Assembly (NCBI RefSeq): GCF_030811455.1
Contig: NZ_JAUSQU010000001.1
Coordinates: 7,192,001-7,256,000 of the forward strand
Length of the DNA: 64,000 nucleotides
Source: Streptosporangium lutulentum
Lineage (GTDB): Bacteria > Actinomycetota > Actinomycetes > Streptosporangiales > Streptosporangiaceae
Direction: 5' to 3'
How positions within the stretch are numbered: the first letter of the stretch is position 1; each line of letters starts with the position of its first letter. The notes below the pieces were generated by a model that had not been told where the DNA came from, did not search any database, and saw only the letters and a list, made by a program, of their open reading frames with translations. Shown in pieces: positions 34,133 through 44,057 of this stretch. A program made the position numbers and the translations under genes.

Positions 34133-34414
34133 GCGCACACGCCTGCCGGACGCGCGGCCTCGTGCCGCCCGCGGGGGCCCGCGCGGATCGTCCCGGTCCC
34201 GTGGGCGGGTCCGGCTCCTTCACGGAGACGGACCCGGCGTACGGGCACGATTACGGACGACCGCATGCGCGGACCGATGACGGACGGGCACGGCCGCGAA
34301 CGTCGCACGCGCGGACCCATGGGTCTGCGACAGCCCAGGGAACGTCAGGCGCGAACGTCGCACGCGCATGCGCGGACCGGTGGCGCCCGGTCCTGGCATA
34401 CGCGTGTACGGCTG

Positions 34415-34498
34415 ACGCCCGGCCAGGCGTTCACAAGGATCGAAAACACCTGGCCGGGCGTACGCAATGTACGGCCGGCGCCGAGCGCCGGCCGTACA
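34415..34498. terminator. Two strong hairpins between the ATPase pair and wblA
   Basis: A 13-bp perfect stem ACGCCCGGCCAGG/CCTGGCCGGGCGT (34415-34427 with 34449-34461), then a 12-bp perfect stem TGTACGGCCGGC/GCCGGCCGTACA (34468-34479 with 34487-34498). They separate convergent wblA (ends 34513) from the ATPases. The preceding 34133-34414 has no gene but an 18-bp direct repeat CGCGAACGTCGCACGCGC (34295-34312 and 34350-34367). Confidence 0.8.
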
Positions 34499-34512
34499 GG
34501 ATCAGTGCGAAC

Positions 34513-34809
34513 TCAGCCGGCGATCAGCTCATTCGTTCGCTCGTACTCTTCTTTGGCCAATTCCAGCAGGTCTCGCCAGGAATCGACATCCGGTCGCCGG
34601 CGCAGCAGCGCTCGGCGTTCGCGCTCGGTCATCCCGCCCCACACCCCGAACTCGATGCGATTGTCCAGCGCATCGGCGAGGCACTCGGTCCGGACCGGGC
34701 ACCCTCGGCAGATCAGCTTTGCTCGATTCTGGGCTGCACCCTGAACGAACAAAGCATCAGGATCCGCACCCTTGCAGGCCGCACGGGAGGTCCAATCCGT
34801 GATCCACAT
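34513..34809 (-). CDS. wblA: WhiB-like iron-sulfur regulator WblA
   Basis: A 98-aa WhiB-family protein with the four Fe-S cysteines (AACKGAD; ICRGCPVRTEC), the GVWGG turn and a basic C-terminal DNA-binding helix ERRALLRRR. Streptomyces wblA (SCO3579) represses antibiotic production and promotes sporulation; mycobacterial WhiB4 is the same locus. ATG at 34809 has AAGGGGAGTGGGG upstream. The 220-bp gap to the divergent PBP gene is relatively AT-rich and should hold both promoters. Confidence 0.95.
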   Translation of the reverse strand: MWITDWTSRAACKGADPDALFVQGAAQNRAKLICRGCPVRTECLADALDNRIEFGVWGGMTERERRALLRRRPDVDSWRDLLELAKEEYERTNELIAG

Positions 34810-35031
34810 TCGACCCCACTCCCCTTAGGTGGTCAGTCGTGACTTTTGGGGCCGACGGGCGCGGGCGTCGAGCCTTCGGTATTCAATTGCCGCAGAAAGA
34901 GAACGTACGCAATCAGACGTTCGGGCCGACAGACCCCGGCGGGACCAAATTCTCACATGGTCATCCACGGCCATCTGGCCGGGAATGACTAGTCACCTGT
35001 CCAAGCACAATCGAGACACGGACATGTCAAA

Positions 35032-37326
35032 ATGTCGTTCCGTTACCGTTTGAGCCATCCGTCCGTCGCCGTCCGACGTACCCTGGGACTCGTGCAAGCT
35101 CAAGGCAAAGATCTGAGTTCGGCAGCCGTCAATGTGCTACGGCTCCTCGCCGCAGCCGTTGCGACAGGCGTACTGGTCGCCGCCGTGGCACTTCCGGCGA
35201 TAGGCGGGGCGGGTCTGACCGTGAACGCCGCCACCGACGAGTTGCGCCTCCTTCCCGAGGAACTCAACGAACCCCCGCTCCCCGAGAAGACGATCTTGCT
35301 TGACGCGAGCGGCAAGCAGTTCGCCCAGTTCTACTTTGAGAATCGCGAATCGGTCTCGCTCGACCAGGTCTCCGACTTCATGAAGACCGCGATCGTCGCG
35401 ATCGAGGACGACCGGTTCTACCAGCACGGGGCCATCGACATCGAAGGCACCTTCCGCGCGCTGGTGAAGAACTCCGCCGGTGGCGGCGACGTGCAGGGTG
35501 GCTCCTCCATCACCCAGCAGTACGTCAAGCTTGTACGGCTCAACAGCGCGGAGACCAAGGAGGAGCAGGCCGCCGCGATCGCGCCGACCGTCTCCCGCAA
35601 GCTCAACGAGCTGCGCTACGCGCTGGCGATCGAAGAGAAATACACCAAGCCGGAGATTCTTGAGCGCTATCTGAACATCTCCTACTTCGGTGCGGGCGCC
35701 TACGGCATCCAGGCGGCGGCCAAGCGCTTCTTCGGCAAGCCGGCCTCCAAGCTGAACCTGGCGGAGGCGGCCACCCTGGCGGGAGCCGTGCAGAACCCGA
35801 GCAAGACCGACCCGAACGCCGGCAAGGAGAGCCGCCAGCGCCTGCTGGACCGGCGCAACCTCGTCCTGGACCGGATGGCCGAGCTCGGCAAGGTCACGCC
35901 GCAGGAGGCGCGGGAGGCCAAGGCGAAGAAGCTCGGGTTCAAGGACACCCCGGTCCCCGGCGACTGCGACGCGAGCCCGTACCCGTATTTCTGCCTCTAT
36001 GTGAAGTACGAGATGCTCAACAACGAGGACTTCGGCAAGACTCCGGCGCTGCGCAAGAGGCAGTTGCAGCGCGGCGGCCTGACGATCAAGACGACGCTCG
36101 ACCCCCAGGCGCAGGCGGCCTCCGAGAAGGCCATCAAGCAGTACGTGAAGACCAGCGACAAGCCGGTCGCCTCACAGGCGATGGTCGTCCCCGGCACCGG
36201 TGCCATCAAGGGCATGGCCGCCAGCCGGAAGTACGGGCAGAACAAGAAGAAGAACGAGATCAGCTACAACCTCCCCGCCGACGGGATGCACGGCGGCGGA
36301 AGGGGCTTCCAGGCCGGATCCACGTTCAAGATGTTCACCCTGGTCACCGCTCTGAGCGAGGGCCTCAAGATCGACGACGGTTTCGGCACCGGCTCGGGCT
36401 ACCGGGCTCCGAGCTCCAGCACGTTCCGCGACTGCAAGGGCAACAGGGTCGGCGAGCCCTCCCACGAGGTCCGCAACTCCAGCGAGGGCGGCGGCGGCTT
36501 CAAGACCCTGACGACCGGCACCCTGGGCTCGGTGAACACCTTCTTCATGCGGCTGGAGGAGGAGGTCGGCCTCTGCGACGTGGTCAAGACCGCCAAAAGC
36601 CTCGGTATCAAGCGGGCCGACGGGGGCAAGCTCCAGGAGGTCGAGACCTTCACCCTCGGGGTCAACGAGATGGACCCGGTGACGGTCGCCGCCGCCTACG
36701 CGACGATCGCCTCCCGCGGCGCCTACTGCAAGCCGATGGCCATCACCGAGATCCGCGACCGCGACAACAAGGCCACGTCCTACAAGCCGTCGTGCAAGCA
36801 GGTCCTGGACGAGGAGGTCGCCGACGCGGCCACCCACATCATGTCCGGGGTGTTCACCAAGGGCACGATGTCCGGGATCGGCGGCATCGGCCGCCCGGCC
36901 GCGGGCAAGACCGGCACCACCGACGCCTACACCGCCGCCTGGTTCGCCGGTTTCACCCCCGACCTCGCCTCGGCGGTCAGCCTCGGCGACCCGCGCGGCG
37001 CCTTCCAGCACGACCTGATGGGCGTGACCATCGGCGGCCAGTACTACAGCTACGTCTACGGCGCGGACATCTCCGGCCGGATCTGGAAGGACTCCATGGG
37101 CCGCGCCCTGAAGGGCGTCGATCCGACCTCCTTCACGCCGGTGAACAAGGAGCGCTTCGGCGGTTGCTCCGGCGGCAGGTGCGCGCCCAAGCCGCCCCCG
37201 AAGCCCAGGGGTGACTCGGGCGACCAGGGCGACGGCGGCGGCACCGACAACGGTGGCGGCGACGGCGACAGCCCGCCCCCGGACATCATCCTGGACCCCA
37301 ACGGCGGCGCCCCCATCGTCCCGTAG
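35032..37326 (+). CDS. ponA: Bifunctional penicillin-binding protein (class A PBP)
   Basis: A 764-aa cell-wall polymerase: basic cytosolic N-terminus, one membrane helix (about 35-57), glycosyltransferase domain with the catalytic Glu in AIEDDRFYQHGAID and GGSSITQQYVK, and transpeptidase domain with AGSTFKM (SxxK Ser), GSVNTFF (SxN) and KTGTT. The tail is Gly/Asp/Pro rich. It corresponds to PonA2 of Mycobacterium (Rv3682) but lacks the PASTA domain. ATG 35032 has no ribosome site; GTG 35092, preceded 7 nt upstream by TACCCT, is a possible leaderless start giving 744 aa. The 37327-37712 gap holds only a hairpin (37369-37386) and GC-rich repeats. Confidence 0.93.
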   Translation: MSFRYRLSHPSVAVRRTLGLVQAQGKDLSSAAVNVLRLLAAAVATGVLVAAVALPAIGGAGLTVNAATDELRLLPEELNEPPLPEKTILLDASGKQFAQFYFENRESVSLDQVSDFMKTAIVAIEDDRFYQHGAIDIEGTFRALVKNSAGGGDVQGGSSITQQYVKLVRLNSAETKEEQAAAIAPTVSRKLNELRYALAIEEKYTKPEILERYLNISYFGAGAYGIQAAAKRFFGKPASKLNLAEAATLAGAVQNPSKTDPNAGKESRQRLLDRRNLVLDRMAELGKVTPQEAREAKAKKLGFKDTPVPGDCDASPYPYFCLYVKYEMLNNEDFGKTPALRKRQLQRGGLTIKTTLDPQAQAASEKAIKQYVKTSDKPVASQAMVVPGTGAIKGMAASRKYGQNKKKNEISYNLPADGMHGGGRGFQAGSTFKMFTLVTALSEGLKIDDGFGTGSGYRAPSSSTFRDCKGNRVGEPSHEVRNSSEGGGGFKTLTTGTLGSVNTFFMRLEEEVGLCDVVKTAKSLGIKRADGGKLQEVETFTLGVNEMDPVTVAAAYATIASRGAYCKPMAITEIRDRDNKATSYKPSCKQVLDEEVADAATHIMSGVFTKGTMSGIGGIGRPAAGKTGTTDAYTAAWFAGFTPDLASAVSLGDPRGAFQHDLMGVTIGGQYYSYVYGADISGRIWKDSMGRALKGVDPTSFTPVNKERFGGCSGGRCAPKPPPKPRGDSGDQGDGGGTDNGGGDGDSPPPDIILDPNGGAPIVP

Positions 37327-37712
37327 CGGCACCTGAGCCCTCACGACGCCCCCGCGTCTCGCCGGGTCACCGGGAGGGCTCCCGGTCCACATCCGGGCCG
37401 CCTGTCGCGGCGAGCGGGCCCTCAAGGCTCTAGGGCGGAGCGGATGCCCACACGCGGGCGCGCGCTCCGCCCAGGGCCGTCAGGGGCTCGGGCAGAGCGC
37501 GTCGGGGACTCCGGCGCCGGAGTCCTCGTCGAAAAGCTCGGGCGAGGCGGTCGTCAGGGCCCAGGAGGGCCACCGGATCCGTCACGGGTCCGCACGAGAC
37601 CGCCGGAGTTCGGCGCCGGGCCGGGATCGGCCCGGCAGCCGGGCCCGTACGCCAGGCCGACAGACGGTCGGACAGGCCCCAATGACCGTGTCGCTGAGCC
37701 GGGCCCCGTACG

Positions 37713-38168
37713 TCAGGCCGACAGGCGGGCCCGTACGGCCTGCGCCACCCGGCCGCCCTCGGCACGTCCGGCGACCTTCGGGTTCAGGACCTTCATGACC
37801 TGGCCCATGGCCTGCGGCCCGGCGGCGCCGCTCTCTGCGACGGCCTCGTCCACGAGCTTGAGGAGCTCCTCGTCGGAGAGCTGGGCGGGGAGATACTCCT
37901 CCAGCACGGCCTGCTCGTCCACCTCGGCCTGCGCCTGCGCCGTACGGCCGGCGCCGCTGAACGCCTCGGCCGCCTCCCGGCGCTTCTTGGCCTCCTTGGC
38001 CAGCACCTTGACGACTTCGTCGTCGGAGAGCTGACGCGCCGTCTTGCCCGAGACCTCCTCGACCCCCACGGCCGCCAGGGCCATGCGAATCGTCCGGGTG
38101 CGGATCTCGTCCCTGCTCTTCATGGAGGCCGTGAGATCGGCCTTCAGCTTGTCCTTCAATGCGCTCAT
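37713..38168 (-). CDS. GatB/YqeY domain protein
   Basis: A 151-aa YqeY-family protein: MSALKDKLKADLTASMKSRD start, helical domain with QLSDDEVVKVLAKEAKKRRE, and the C-terminal helical tail domain PQAMGQVMKVLNPKVAGRAE that resembles the GatB tail. It may bind tRNA; role unestablished. ATG at 38168 is favoured over the one three codons upstream. Divergent from the phosphoesterase gene. Confidence 0.92.
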   Translation of the reverse strand: MSALKDKLKADLTASMKSRDEIRTRTIRMALAAVGVEEVSGKTARQLSDDEVVKVLAKEAKKRREAAEAFSGAGRTAQAQAEVDEQAVLEEYLPAQLSDEELLKLVDEAVAESGAAGPQAMGQVMKVLNPKVAGRAEGGRVAQAVRARLSA

Positions 38169-38247
38169 GCAGTCCATCTTGCCGTCTCGCCATCCCGCTG
38201 TATCCCAAGTTTCCTTTCGAGTGCTTGATGTCGGGCATGATGGGAGG

Positions 38248-39171
38248 GTGAGGAAAGCAGCTGCTGTGCCCCTGTCCCTGCTCGGCGCCGGCCTGGCAGG
38301 CCTCGCCTACGCCTCGGTCATCGAGCGCAACGCCTTCCGGCTGAGGCGTTTCGACGTGCCCGTGCTGGAGCCCGGCAGGCGTCCGGTGCGCATCCTGCAC
38401 CTCTCCGACCTGCACCTCACCCCCGGCAGGCGAATGCTGATCAACTGGGTCCGCTCGCTGGGCGCGCTCAACCCCGACCTGGTGGTCAACACCGGCGACT
38501 CCATCGCGCACCCCGACGCGGTCGGCCCCCTGCTGCACGCCCTCGAACCCCTGTTGTCGCGTCCGGGCCTGTTCGTCTACGGCTCCAACGACCTGTACGC
38601 GCCGCGCCCCAAGAATCCCGCACGCTACCTCTGGCGCACCTCCAAGGGTGATCGCCGCCAGACGATCCCCTCGCTCCCCTGGGAGGAGCTGGGCGCCGGC
38701 ATGGCCGTCGAGGGCTGGCTGGACATGAACAACACCACGGCCCGCATCAAGGTCGGCGATCTCGACGTGGCCGTGGGCGGCATCCACGACTCCCACATCA
38801 ACCGCGACCGCTACGACCTGATCGCCGGACCCGCTCCCGCGGAGGCCGATCTGCGCCTGGGCGTGATGCACTCCCCCGAGCCCCGCAACATGACCCGCTT
38901 CGCCGCCGACGGCTACCAGCTGCTGCTCGCCGGCCACACTCACGGCGGCCAGCTCTGCGTCCCCTTCTACGGCGCCCTGGTCACCAACTGCGGCATCGAC
39001 CGAGCCCGGGTCAAGGGTCTGAGCCGCCACGACTCCGCCTATCTCCACGTCTCCGCCGGCCTCGGTACCAGCCCCTACGCCCCGGCCCGGTTCGCCTGCT
39101 ACCCCGAGGCCACTCTCCTGACGCTGGTGCCTCGTCGCCGTGGCGACGCAAGCACCTCCGAAGTCCGCTAG
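38248..39171 (+). CDS. Calcineurin-like metallophosphoesterase (YkuE-like)
   Basis: A 307-aa protein with an N-terminal hydrophobic helix (membrane anchor) and phosphoesterase motifs HLSDLHL (about 50-56), NTGDSIAHPD, GSND in place of GNHD, MHSPEP and LAGHTHGGQLCVPFYG. Located next to the class A PBP, so a role in envelope lipid or phosphate-ester metabolism is plausible. GTG at 38248 is preceded by CATGAT 6 nt upstream, consistent with a leaderless transcript. The frame from 38044 overlaps yqeY and is not used. Confidence 0.9.
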   Translation: MRKAAAVPLSLLGAGLAGLAYASVIERNAFRLRRFDVPVLEPGRRPVRILHLSDLHLTPGRRMLINWVRSLGALNPDLVVNTGDSIAHPDAVGPLLHALEPLLSRPGLFVYGSNDLYAPRPKNPARYLWRTSKGDRRQTIPSLPWEELGAGMAVEGWLDMNNTTARIKVGDLDVAVGGIHDSHINRDRYDLIAGPAPAEADLRLGVMHSPEPRNMTRFAADGYQLLLAGHTHGGQLCVPFYGALVTNCGIDRARVKGLSRHDSAYLHVSAGLGTSPYAPARFACYPEATLLTLVPRRRGDASTSEVR

Positions 39172-39194
39172 ACTTTCCCAAGCACGAGCAAGAC

Positions 39195-39268
<74 letters not shown>

Positions 39269-39288
39269 CGTTGCAAGTCCCGAGGTAG

Positions 39289-39320
39289 AGGGCCGTTCCT
39301 GAGAGATCAGGAGCGGCCCT
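39289..39320 (+). terminator. Terminator of the tRNA-Pro transcript
   Basis: AGGGCCG (39289-39295) pairs with CGGCCCT (39314-39320); inner stem TCCTGA/TCAGGA. TTGCGTTT follows. Confidence 0.85.
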
Positions 39321-39516
39321 TTGCGTTTGCCGAGTGAATGACCGCGTGACGACGCTTCTCCGGCGTCTTTGTCATTCGTCCCATAAAAGCCGGCATGTGG
39401 CCTTCCCCTTCTGTCGCGAAGATCTGACCTGAGAAGAAGGTCGGGTCGCGGGAAAGACCAGATGCAGATTCGAGCCGGAGTTCCTGCGGCAGAGGACTTC
39501 CCCCGGTGGATCCGAG

Positions 39517-40164
39517 TCAGCCCCCGATCCAGAAGAGGATCGTGTCCGCGGCGTGGCCGCGCTTCAGGGAGGTCTGCCACTCCTCGTGCTCCACCTGGAG
39601 GAGCTCGATGAGGAGCTTGGTGTCGTAGGTGAAGGCGCCGTCCAAGCGGTCGAGTACGGCGGTGTAGGCGTCGGCAGCGGCTTTGGCCTGGGCCAGGGGG
39701 AGGTAGCCGATGGCCGGGTAGCCGTCCATCGGGCTCGGGATGTGGAACGGAATCTCCTTGGGCAGGCCCGCGTACAGAAAACCGCGTGGCAGAAGATAGG
39801 CGGGGACTCCCAGGTCACGGAGTTCGTCGTCCATGAGGCCGAAAAAGGTGGAGGGTTTGGAGTACACGCCCACGTCGAGGGCGTCGGATCCGGTGCACGC
39901 GATGACGGCCAGCAGCGCGGTGTGGTAGGCGTTGCCCGCGTAAGGGCCCACCGCGTCGGCCCGTCCGGCGATGAGGTGCTCCAGGGCCTCGGGGATGGTG
40001 AGGTCCCAGTCGATGCCCTCCTCGTCGAGGCGCAGCTGGTCGGCCCGCGCCCGCTCGCGCATGTTGTCGAGGATCTCCTCCTGCTGGGCGCTGAACGGGC
40101 CGCCCTGGACATAGGCGAAAGTCCGGCTCAGGGTAACCGTCTTCATGGCGATCACGTGACTCAT
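39517..40164 (-). CDS. Hypothetical protein (215 aa)
   Basis: A soluble acidic protein with no motif I can name. It has an N-terminal strand/helix with AQQEEILDNMRERARADQ, a segment TIPEALEHLIAGRAD, and ends EEWQTSLKRGHAADTILFWIGG. The general layout, with a helix-loop holding LIAGR and a Tyr/Asn-rich centre, recalls small Streptomyces proteins of the DUF7691 type, but I am not certain. ATG at 40164 or at MKT (40146) could start it. Codon use fits the genome. The 39321-39516 stretch shows nothing. Confidence 0.7.
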   Translation of the reverse strand: MSHVIAMKTVTLSRTFAYVQGGPFSAQQEEILDNMRERARADQLRLDEEGIDWDLTIPEALEHLIAGRADAVGPYAGNAYHTALLAVIACTGSDALDVGVYSKPSTFFGLMDDELRDLGVPAYLLPRGFLYAGLPKEIPFHIPSPMDGYPAIGYLPLAQAKAAADAYTAVLDRLDGAFTYDTKLLIELLQVEHEEWQTSLKRGHAADTILFWIGG

Positions 40165-40297
40165 GCGGACATGGTCGCATGAGCCACTGACACCGGCGTC
40201 CCAGAGCGGCAGGGGGTGGCGGCAGAGGAGGTGCCGGGCCCATAATCAAGGCCGATTTCCGCCAGCGCGTCAGACCGGCGAAGTCCAGCATGAATCT

Positions 40298-40795
40298 ATG
40301 AGCATTTTCCGTACATTTGCCATCGACGCCGAGGTCGTCGCCGAGCTGCGCGTCCGCGACGACGCCGGGCGTCCGCCCCGCCTGATCGTCGACGCCGAGG
40401 GCGGCTCCCCGCTGCGATGCTGCCTGCGCCGTAGCCTTCCAGGAGAGCGGCTCGCCCTGCTCTCGTACGCGCCGCTGCGCCGGTGGGCGGCGCGGACCGG
40501 AGGCGATCCCGGCCCGTACGAGGAGCTGGGCCCGGTGTTCGTGCACGCGGAGCCGTGCGAGGGGCCCGGCGGGACGGGTTTCCCGGTCGACGTGGGCGGT
40601 GAGCGGCGGGTCTTCCGCGCCTACGACGCCGCGGGCGACATCCTCGGAGGACAGCTGGTGGATCACCACGTCAGCTGCGACGCCATCGCCGCGGAGACCA
40701 TCTTGGCCGAGCAGTTCGCGGACCCCGAGGTGGCGCTGGTTCATGTGCGGGCGGTGGAGTTCGGCTGTTTCCTGTTCGAGGCGCACCGGGCCTGA
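40298..40795 (+). CDS. DUF1203 protein
   Basis: A 165-aa protein with DUF1203 features: CCLRRSLPGERLALLSYAPL (about 38-57), GPVFVHAEPC (about 75-84), RAYDAAGDILGGQLV and LVHVRAVEFGCFLFEA. Function unknown. ATG at 40298 starts MSIFRTFAID; the frame extends upstream to 40163 but without a ribosome site. Lies singly among small enzymes. Confidence 0.82.
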   Translation: MSIFRTFAIDAEVVAELRVRDDAGRPPRLIVDAEGGSPLRCCLRRSLPGERLALLSYAPLRRWAARTGGDPGPYEELGPVFVHAEPCEGPGGTGFPVDVGGERRVFRAYDAAGDILGGQLVDHHVSCDAIAAETILAEQFADPEVALVHVRAVEFGCFLFEAHRA

Positions 40796-40975
40796 CCGTT
40801 TTCCTCGTACTTCCGGCTCGAAGGCGCGTTGACGGGGTCGAGGGAGATCGGGGAAGAGATCGGCGCCGAGGGCCGGGACGCCGGGGGCCGCGGGTCGGCG
40901 CACGGCACTGTGGCACGGCTTCCCGAGCGACCCGCCGTAACGTCATACGAACATGTTTGCGGGAGACTGTTCGGC

Positions 40976-41566
40976 ATGATTGAGACAGAACCGAAAGCGG
41001 ATCTTTGCCGTTACCTGCAGACCGTCCGCGAAGCCCTGCTGTGGAAGCTCGACGGGCTCTCGGAATACGACATCCGCCGGCCGCTGACGCCGACCGGCAC
41101 CAACCTGCTCGGATTGGTCAAACACGCGGCCGGCGTCGAGCTGGGGTACTTCGGCGAGACCTTCGGGCGGCCGTTCGACGAACCCCTGCCGTGGCTGGCG
41201 GAAGACGCCGAACTCAACGCGGACATGTGGGCGACCGGCGACGAGACACGCGACGAGATCGTCGGCCTGTACCGCCGGGCGTGGGCGCACGCGGACGCGA
41301 CGATCGACGCGCTGACGCTGGACACCGTCGGTCACGTGCCGTGGTGGCCGGCCGACCGGAGTGAGGCGACGCTGCACCGGATCCTGGTACACGTGATCGC
41401 TGAGACCAATCGGCACGCCGGGCACGCCGACATCGTCCGGGAGCTCATCGACGGAGCCGCCGGGCTGCGGAAGGACAGCGGCAACATGCCGTCAGACGAC
41501 CAGGCGTGGTGGGAGGACTACCGGAACCGGCTGGAGCGTGTGGCGCTGGAATCCGGTCGGGGCTGA
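40976..41566 (+). CDS. DinB-superfamily protein (DUF664-like)
   Basis: A 196-aa four-helix protein. Metal-ligand type histidines are visible in LVKHAAGVELGYFGE (about 46-60) and HVIAETNRHAGHADIVRELI (about 140-159), as in DinB/DUF664 thiol-S-transferases. Substrate unknown. ATG at 40976 gives the usual N-terminus; the frame from 40829 is longer but unsupported. Confidence 0.87.
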   Translation: MIETEPKADLCRYLQTVREALLWKLDGLSEYDIRRPLTPTGTNLLGLVKHAAGVELGYFGETFGRPFDEPLPWLAEDAELNADMWATGDETRDEIVGLYRRAWAHADATIDALTLDTVGHVPWWPADRSEATLHRILVHVIAETNRHAGHADIVRELIDGAAGLRKDSGNMPSDDQAWWEDYRNRLERVALESGRG

Positions 41567-41764
41567 GCCCGTCGTGCCGTCGTCCGCACGGACACCCCCG
41601 GCTCCCGGAGGGGGTCCGCTGCGCCGGACGACCGCCCACCGGAGTGGCGCCCGGCGCCGGCGCCATCACCGTCGCGCCCGCGCCGGACCACTACCGGCGG
41701 CATGATCAGGATCTACGGCTCGCCGTACGCGGGGTAGCGGCGGGCGAACGGCCCGCTCGCCTTC

Positions 41765-42577
41765 TCAACCCGCCAGCACCTTCCGCAGCGCCTCGGCGAA
41801 TTCCTGGGGCTGCCCGAGGAAGCCGCCGTGGTCGCCGGGGAACTCGACCGGCTGCGTGCCCAGCAGTCCGGCCAGCGCCGTGGAGGTCTGGTAGGTGACC
41901 AGGCCGCCCGAGCCGACGCCGAGGCCGACGACGATACGGGTGGGGCCGGCCGTCAACGCGGCGATGTCGGGCACGTGGCGGGTGGTGCCCCGGAGCTCGT
42001 GGCCGAAGAAGTGGGTGTTGTCGGCGAGGTCCTGCTCCGAGGGTTCCCCCTGCGGGGGGCCGGCGGGGACGTCGTCGCTGCCGACGTCGAGCCCGGAGCT
42101 GATCATGAACTTCTTCCACGCCGCCTCGTGCCCCTCCCGGTGGAAGGTCTCGATGATGTCGTCGACCGCGGCACGCCGCTCGACGACGTCGGGGAGCAGT
42201 TCCAGCAGTGGGGGCTCGTGCGCGACGAGCGTCCGCACCCGTCCCGGATGCCGCGCGACCAGCGCGAGCCCTGTCACCGCGCCGCCGCTGCTGCCGAACA
42301 CGTCGGCGGACTCGGCTCCCAGGGCGTCCAGAAGGGCGGCGACGTCGTCCGCCCGCAACTCGGGGGTGGAGTCCTGCTCGGGGTCGTCGAGAGTGCTGCC
42401 CGCGACGCCCCGCGGATCGTGGGTGACGACGGTGTGATCGCCCGCGAGCGCGTCGGCCAGGGGCGCGAAGGCCGCGGCGGACATCGGCGCCCCCATGACC
42501 AGCAGAAGCGGTCCCGCGCCACGGACCTCGTAGTGCAGGCGCCCGCCTGAGATGTCAAGAGTGTGGATGGTGGTCAT
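41765..42577 (-). CDS. Alpha/beta hydrolase
   Basis: A 270-aa hydrolase: HDPRGVAGSTL (about 53-63), nucleophile elbow GSSGGAVTGL (about 95-104) with Ser, lid region about 120-190, and catalytic His in FPGDHGGF near the C-terminus. Similar to the group of actinobacterial hydrolases acting on small esters; substrate unknown. Start ATG 42577. The 198-bp gap on its 3' side is GC-rich and empty. Confidence 0.88.
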   Translation of the reverse strand: MTTIHTLDISGGRLHYEVRGAGPLLLVMGAPMSAAAFAPLADALAGDHTVVTHDPRGVAGSTLDDPEQDSTPELRADDVAALLDALGAESADVFGSSGGAVTGLALVARHPGRVRTLVAHEPPLLELLPDVVERRAAVDDIIETFHREGHEAAWKKFMISSGLDVGSDDVPAGPPQGEPSEQDLADNTHFFGHELRGTTRHVPDIAALTAGPTRIVVGLGVGSGGLVTYQTSTALAGLLGTQPVEFPGDHGGFLGQPQEFAEALRKVLAG

Positions 42578-42732
42578 GACCGATCGTCCTTCCTCAAGTG
42601 GTCGTCGCGATGGCGGCGACGAAGCTATGACTCCGGCCGGCGGCGAAACTCATCGCTCGCCCGCTCGATCTCCTGATCATCTTGAATCTCCGCCTCGTCC
42701 TCGTGGACGCCGGCGTCTTCTCCCCGCGCGGA

Positions 42733-42837
42733 TCAGGCCGGATCCGCGCGATGCGTCTTTGTGCGTTTCACCGTTCCGTCCGCGTCGTGGTCCGTCCACT
42801 CGCCTGTCTTCCTGCCGTTCACACACTCGCCGTCGTC
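42733..42837 (-). pseudogene. MORN-repeat (YwqK-type) remnant
   Basis: On the minus strand a short frame encodes NGRKTGEWTDHDADGTVKRT, which reads as one MORN-like unit (NGxKxGxWxxYDxDGxV), then ends. The sequence upstream in this frame has no MORN similarity. Probably the relic of a longer gene; the rest of the 42578-43141 gap shows no other feature. Confidence 0.35.
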
Positions 42838-43141
42838 GTGTGCCGTTCCGCCGGTTGTTCTCGTCGCCGGAGGAGCCGTCGCGGGACGCCCCGTAGAGAA
42901 GTCTCCTTGGTGGCCCGTGTCCGGTCGGCGGTTGAAGCTGATTTCACCAATAAGACGGTTATGCGGATCTGCTGCCGCACCGGCCGGTAATTGTCGATGC
43001 GACCCGTTAATCATCGTCCGTATCGAGGGACGGCATCAAGAAAACATATGAATCAGCGTCTAGCCCGTAAGAACCCCATATCAATTGTCCCGTCCTCATC
43101 GAGCCGGTCCGACACTGAAAACGCCGACCTCAGGAGGAGAC

Positions 43142-43801
43142 ATGGCAGTACGCACCCCCGAGCACAGTGAGCTCCCGGATACCAGGAGCGCTCTGGGACG
43201 TGGAATGGAACAGTTCCATCACCCGCGCCCCGTGTGCATCGGCCACGGGAGCGATTTCCACCCGACCCCGCAGCGCGAGCGGTTGACGGCGGGTCTCACC
43301 GGACGCGTTCTGGAGATCGGAGCCGGAGACGGGGTGAAGCTCGGATGCTTCCCCTCGGGACTCGACGAGATCGTCCTCATCGAGCCGGATCCCTTTCTCC
43401 GCGAGGTGGCCCGGACTCCCGCCGCCGAGATCTCGACACCGGTGCGTATCCTCGACGGGGATCTGATGACCCTGCCGGTCGCGAACGCTTCCTGCGACGC
43501 CGTCGTCTGCTCTCTGGTCCTGTGCTGCGTGCCCCGGCCGGAGGCGACGCTGTCCGAGGTGAGGCGCGTTCTCCGCCCGGGAGGCGAACTGCGGTTCTAC
43601 GAGCACCAGCGCTCGGGCAATTCGGTTGTCGCGCTGATCGAGACCATGGCGACCCCTCTCTGGGCGCGCGCCTGCGGCGGCTGCCATCCCGCCCGCGACA
43701 CCGTTGCCGCCATCGAGCGGGCGGGGTTCGGCATCGAACGACTCGACCGCCTCTCCTTCGACCACGTCAGCCACGTCCTGGGGGTCGCCCGGCCCCGGTG
43801 A
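43142..43801 (+). CDS. Class I SAM-dependent methyltransferase
   Basis: A 219-aa methyltransferase of the UbiE/Methyltransf_11 group. Motif I VLEIGAGDGVKLG (about 58-70), acidic residue in VLIEPDPFL, motif III-like CDAVVCSLVLCCVPRPE, LRPGGELRFYEHQ. Substrate unknown. ATG at 43142 has AGGAGGAGA upstream. The last 21 bases of the gene (CGCCCGGCCCCGGTGAGAG region) are directly repeated just after the stop. Confidence 0.9.
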   Translation: MAVRTPEHSELPDTRSALGRGMEQFHHPRPVCIGHGSDFHPTPQRERLTAGLTGRVLEIGAGDGVKLGCFPSGLDEIVLIEPDPFLREVARTPAAEISTPVRILDGDLMTLPVANASCDAVVCSLVLCCVPRPEATLSEVRRVLRPGGELRFYEHQRSGNSVVALIETMATPLWARACGGCHPARDTVAAIERAGFGIERLDRLSFDHVSHVLGVARPR

Positions 43802-43979
43802 GAGCACAGTCGCCCGGCCCCGGTGAGAGCCCGAAGGACCACCGGAGGAACGGAAAGCCGGGCGACCCGGCGTCTCGCGTGTCGCCCGGCCCGATTGAGC
43901 GTTTCGCCCAGCCCAAGTGCGGCCCAAGTCCGGCCTGAGCCCGGCCTGAGCCCGGGCGGAGCCCGGCCCGGGTGGGAAC

Positions 43980-44025
43980 GCGAGGCGGGCGTCCGGGGAT
44001 CGGGAAACCCGGACGCCCGCCTCGC
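43980..44025. terminator. Long bidirectional terminator between methyltransferase and kdpE
   Basis: An 18-bp perfect stem, GCGAGGCGGGCGTCCGGG (43980-43997) with its complement at 44008-44025, loop 10 nt. It separates two converging genes. Confidence 0.9.
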
Positions 44026-44057
44026 GCCGATCCGGCATCGCCGCGCGGACGCCGGGA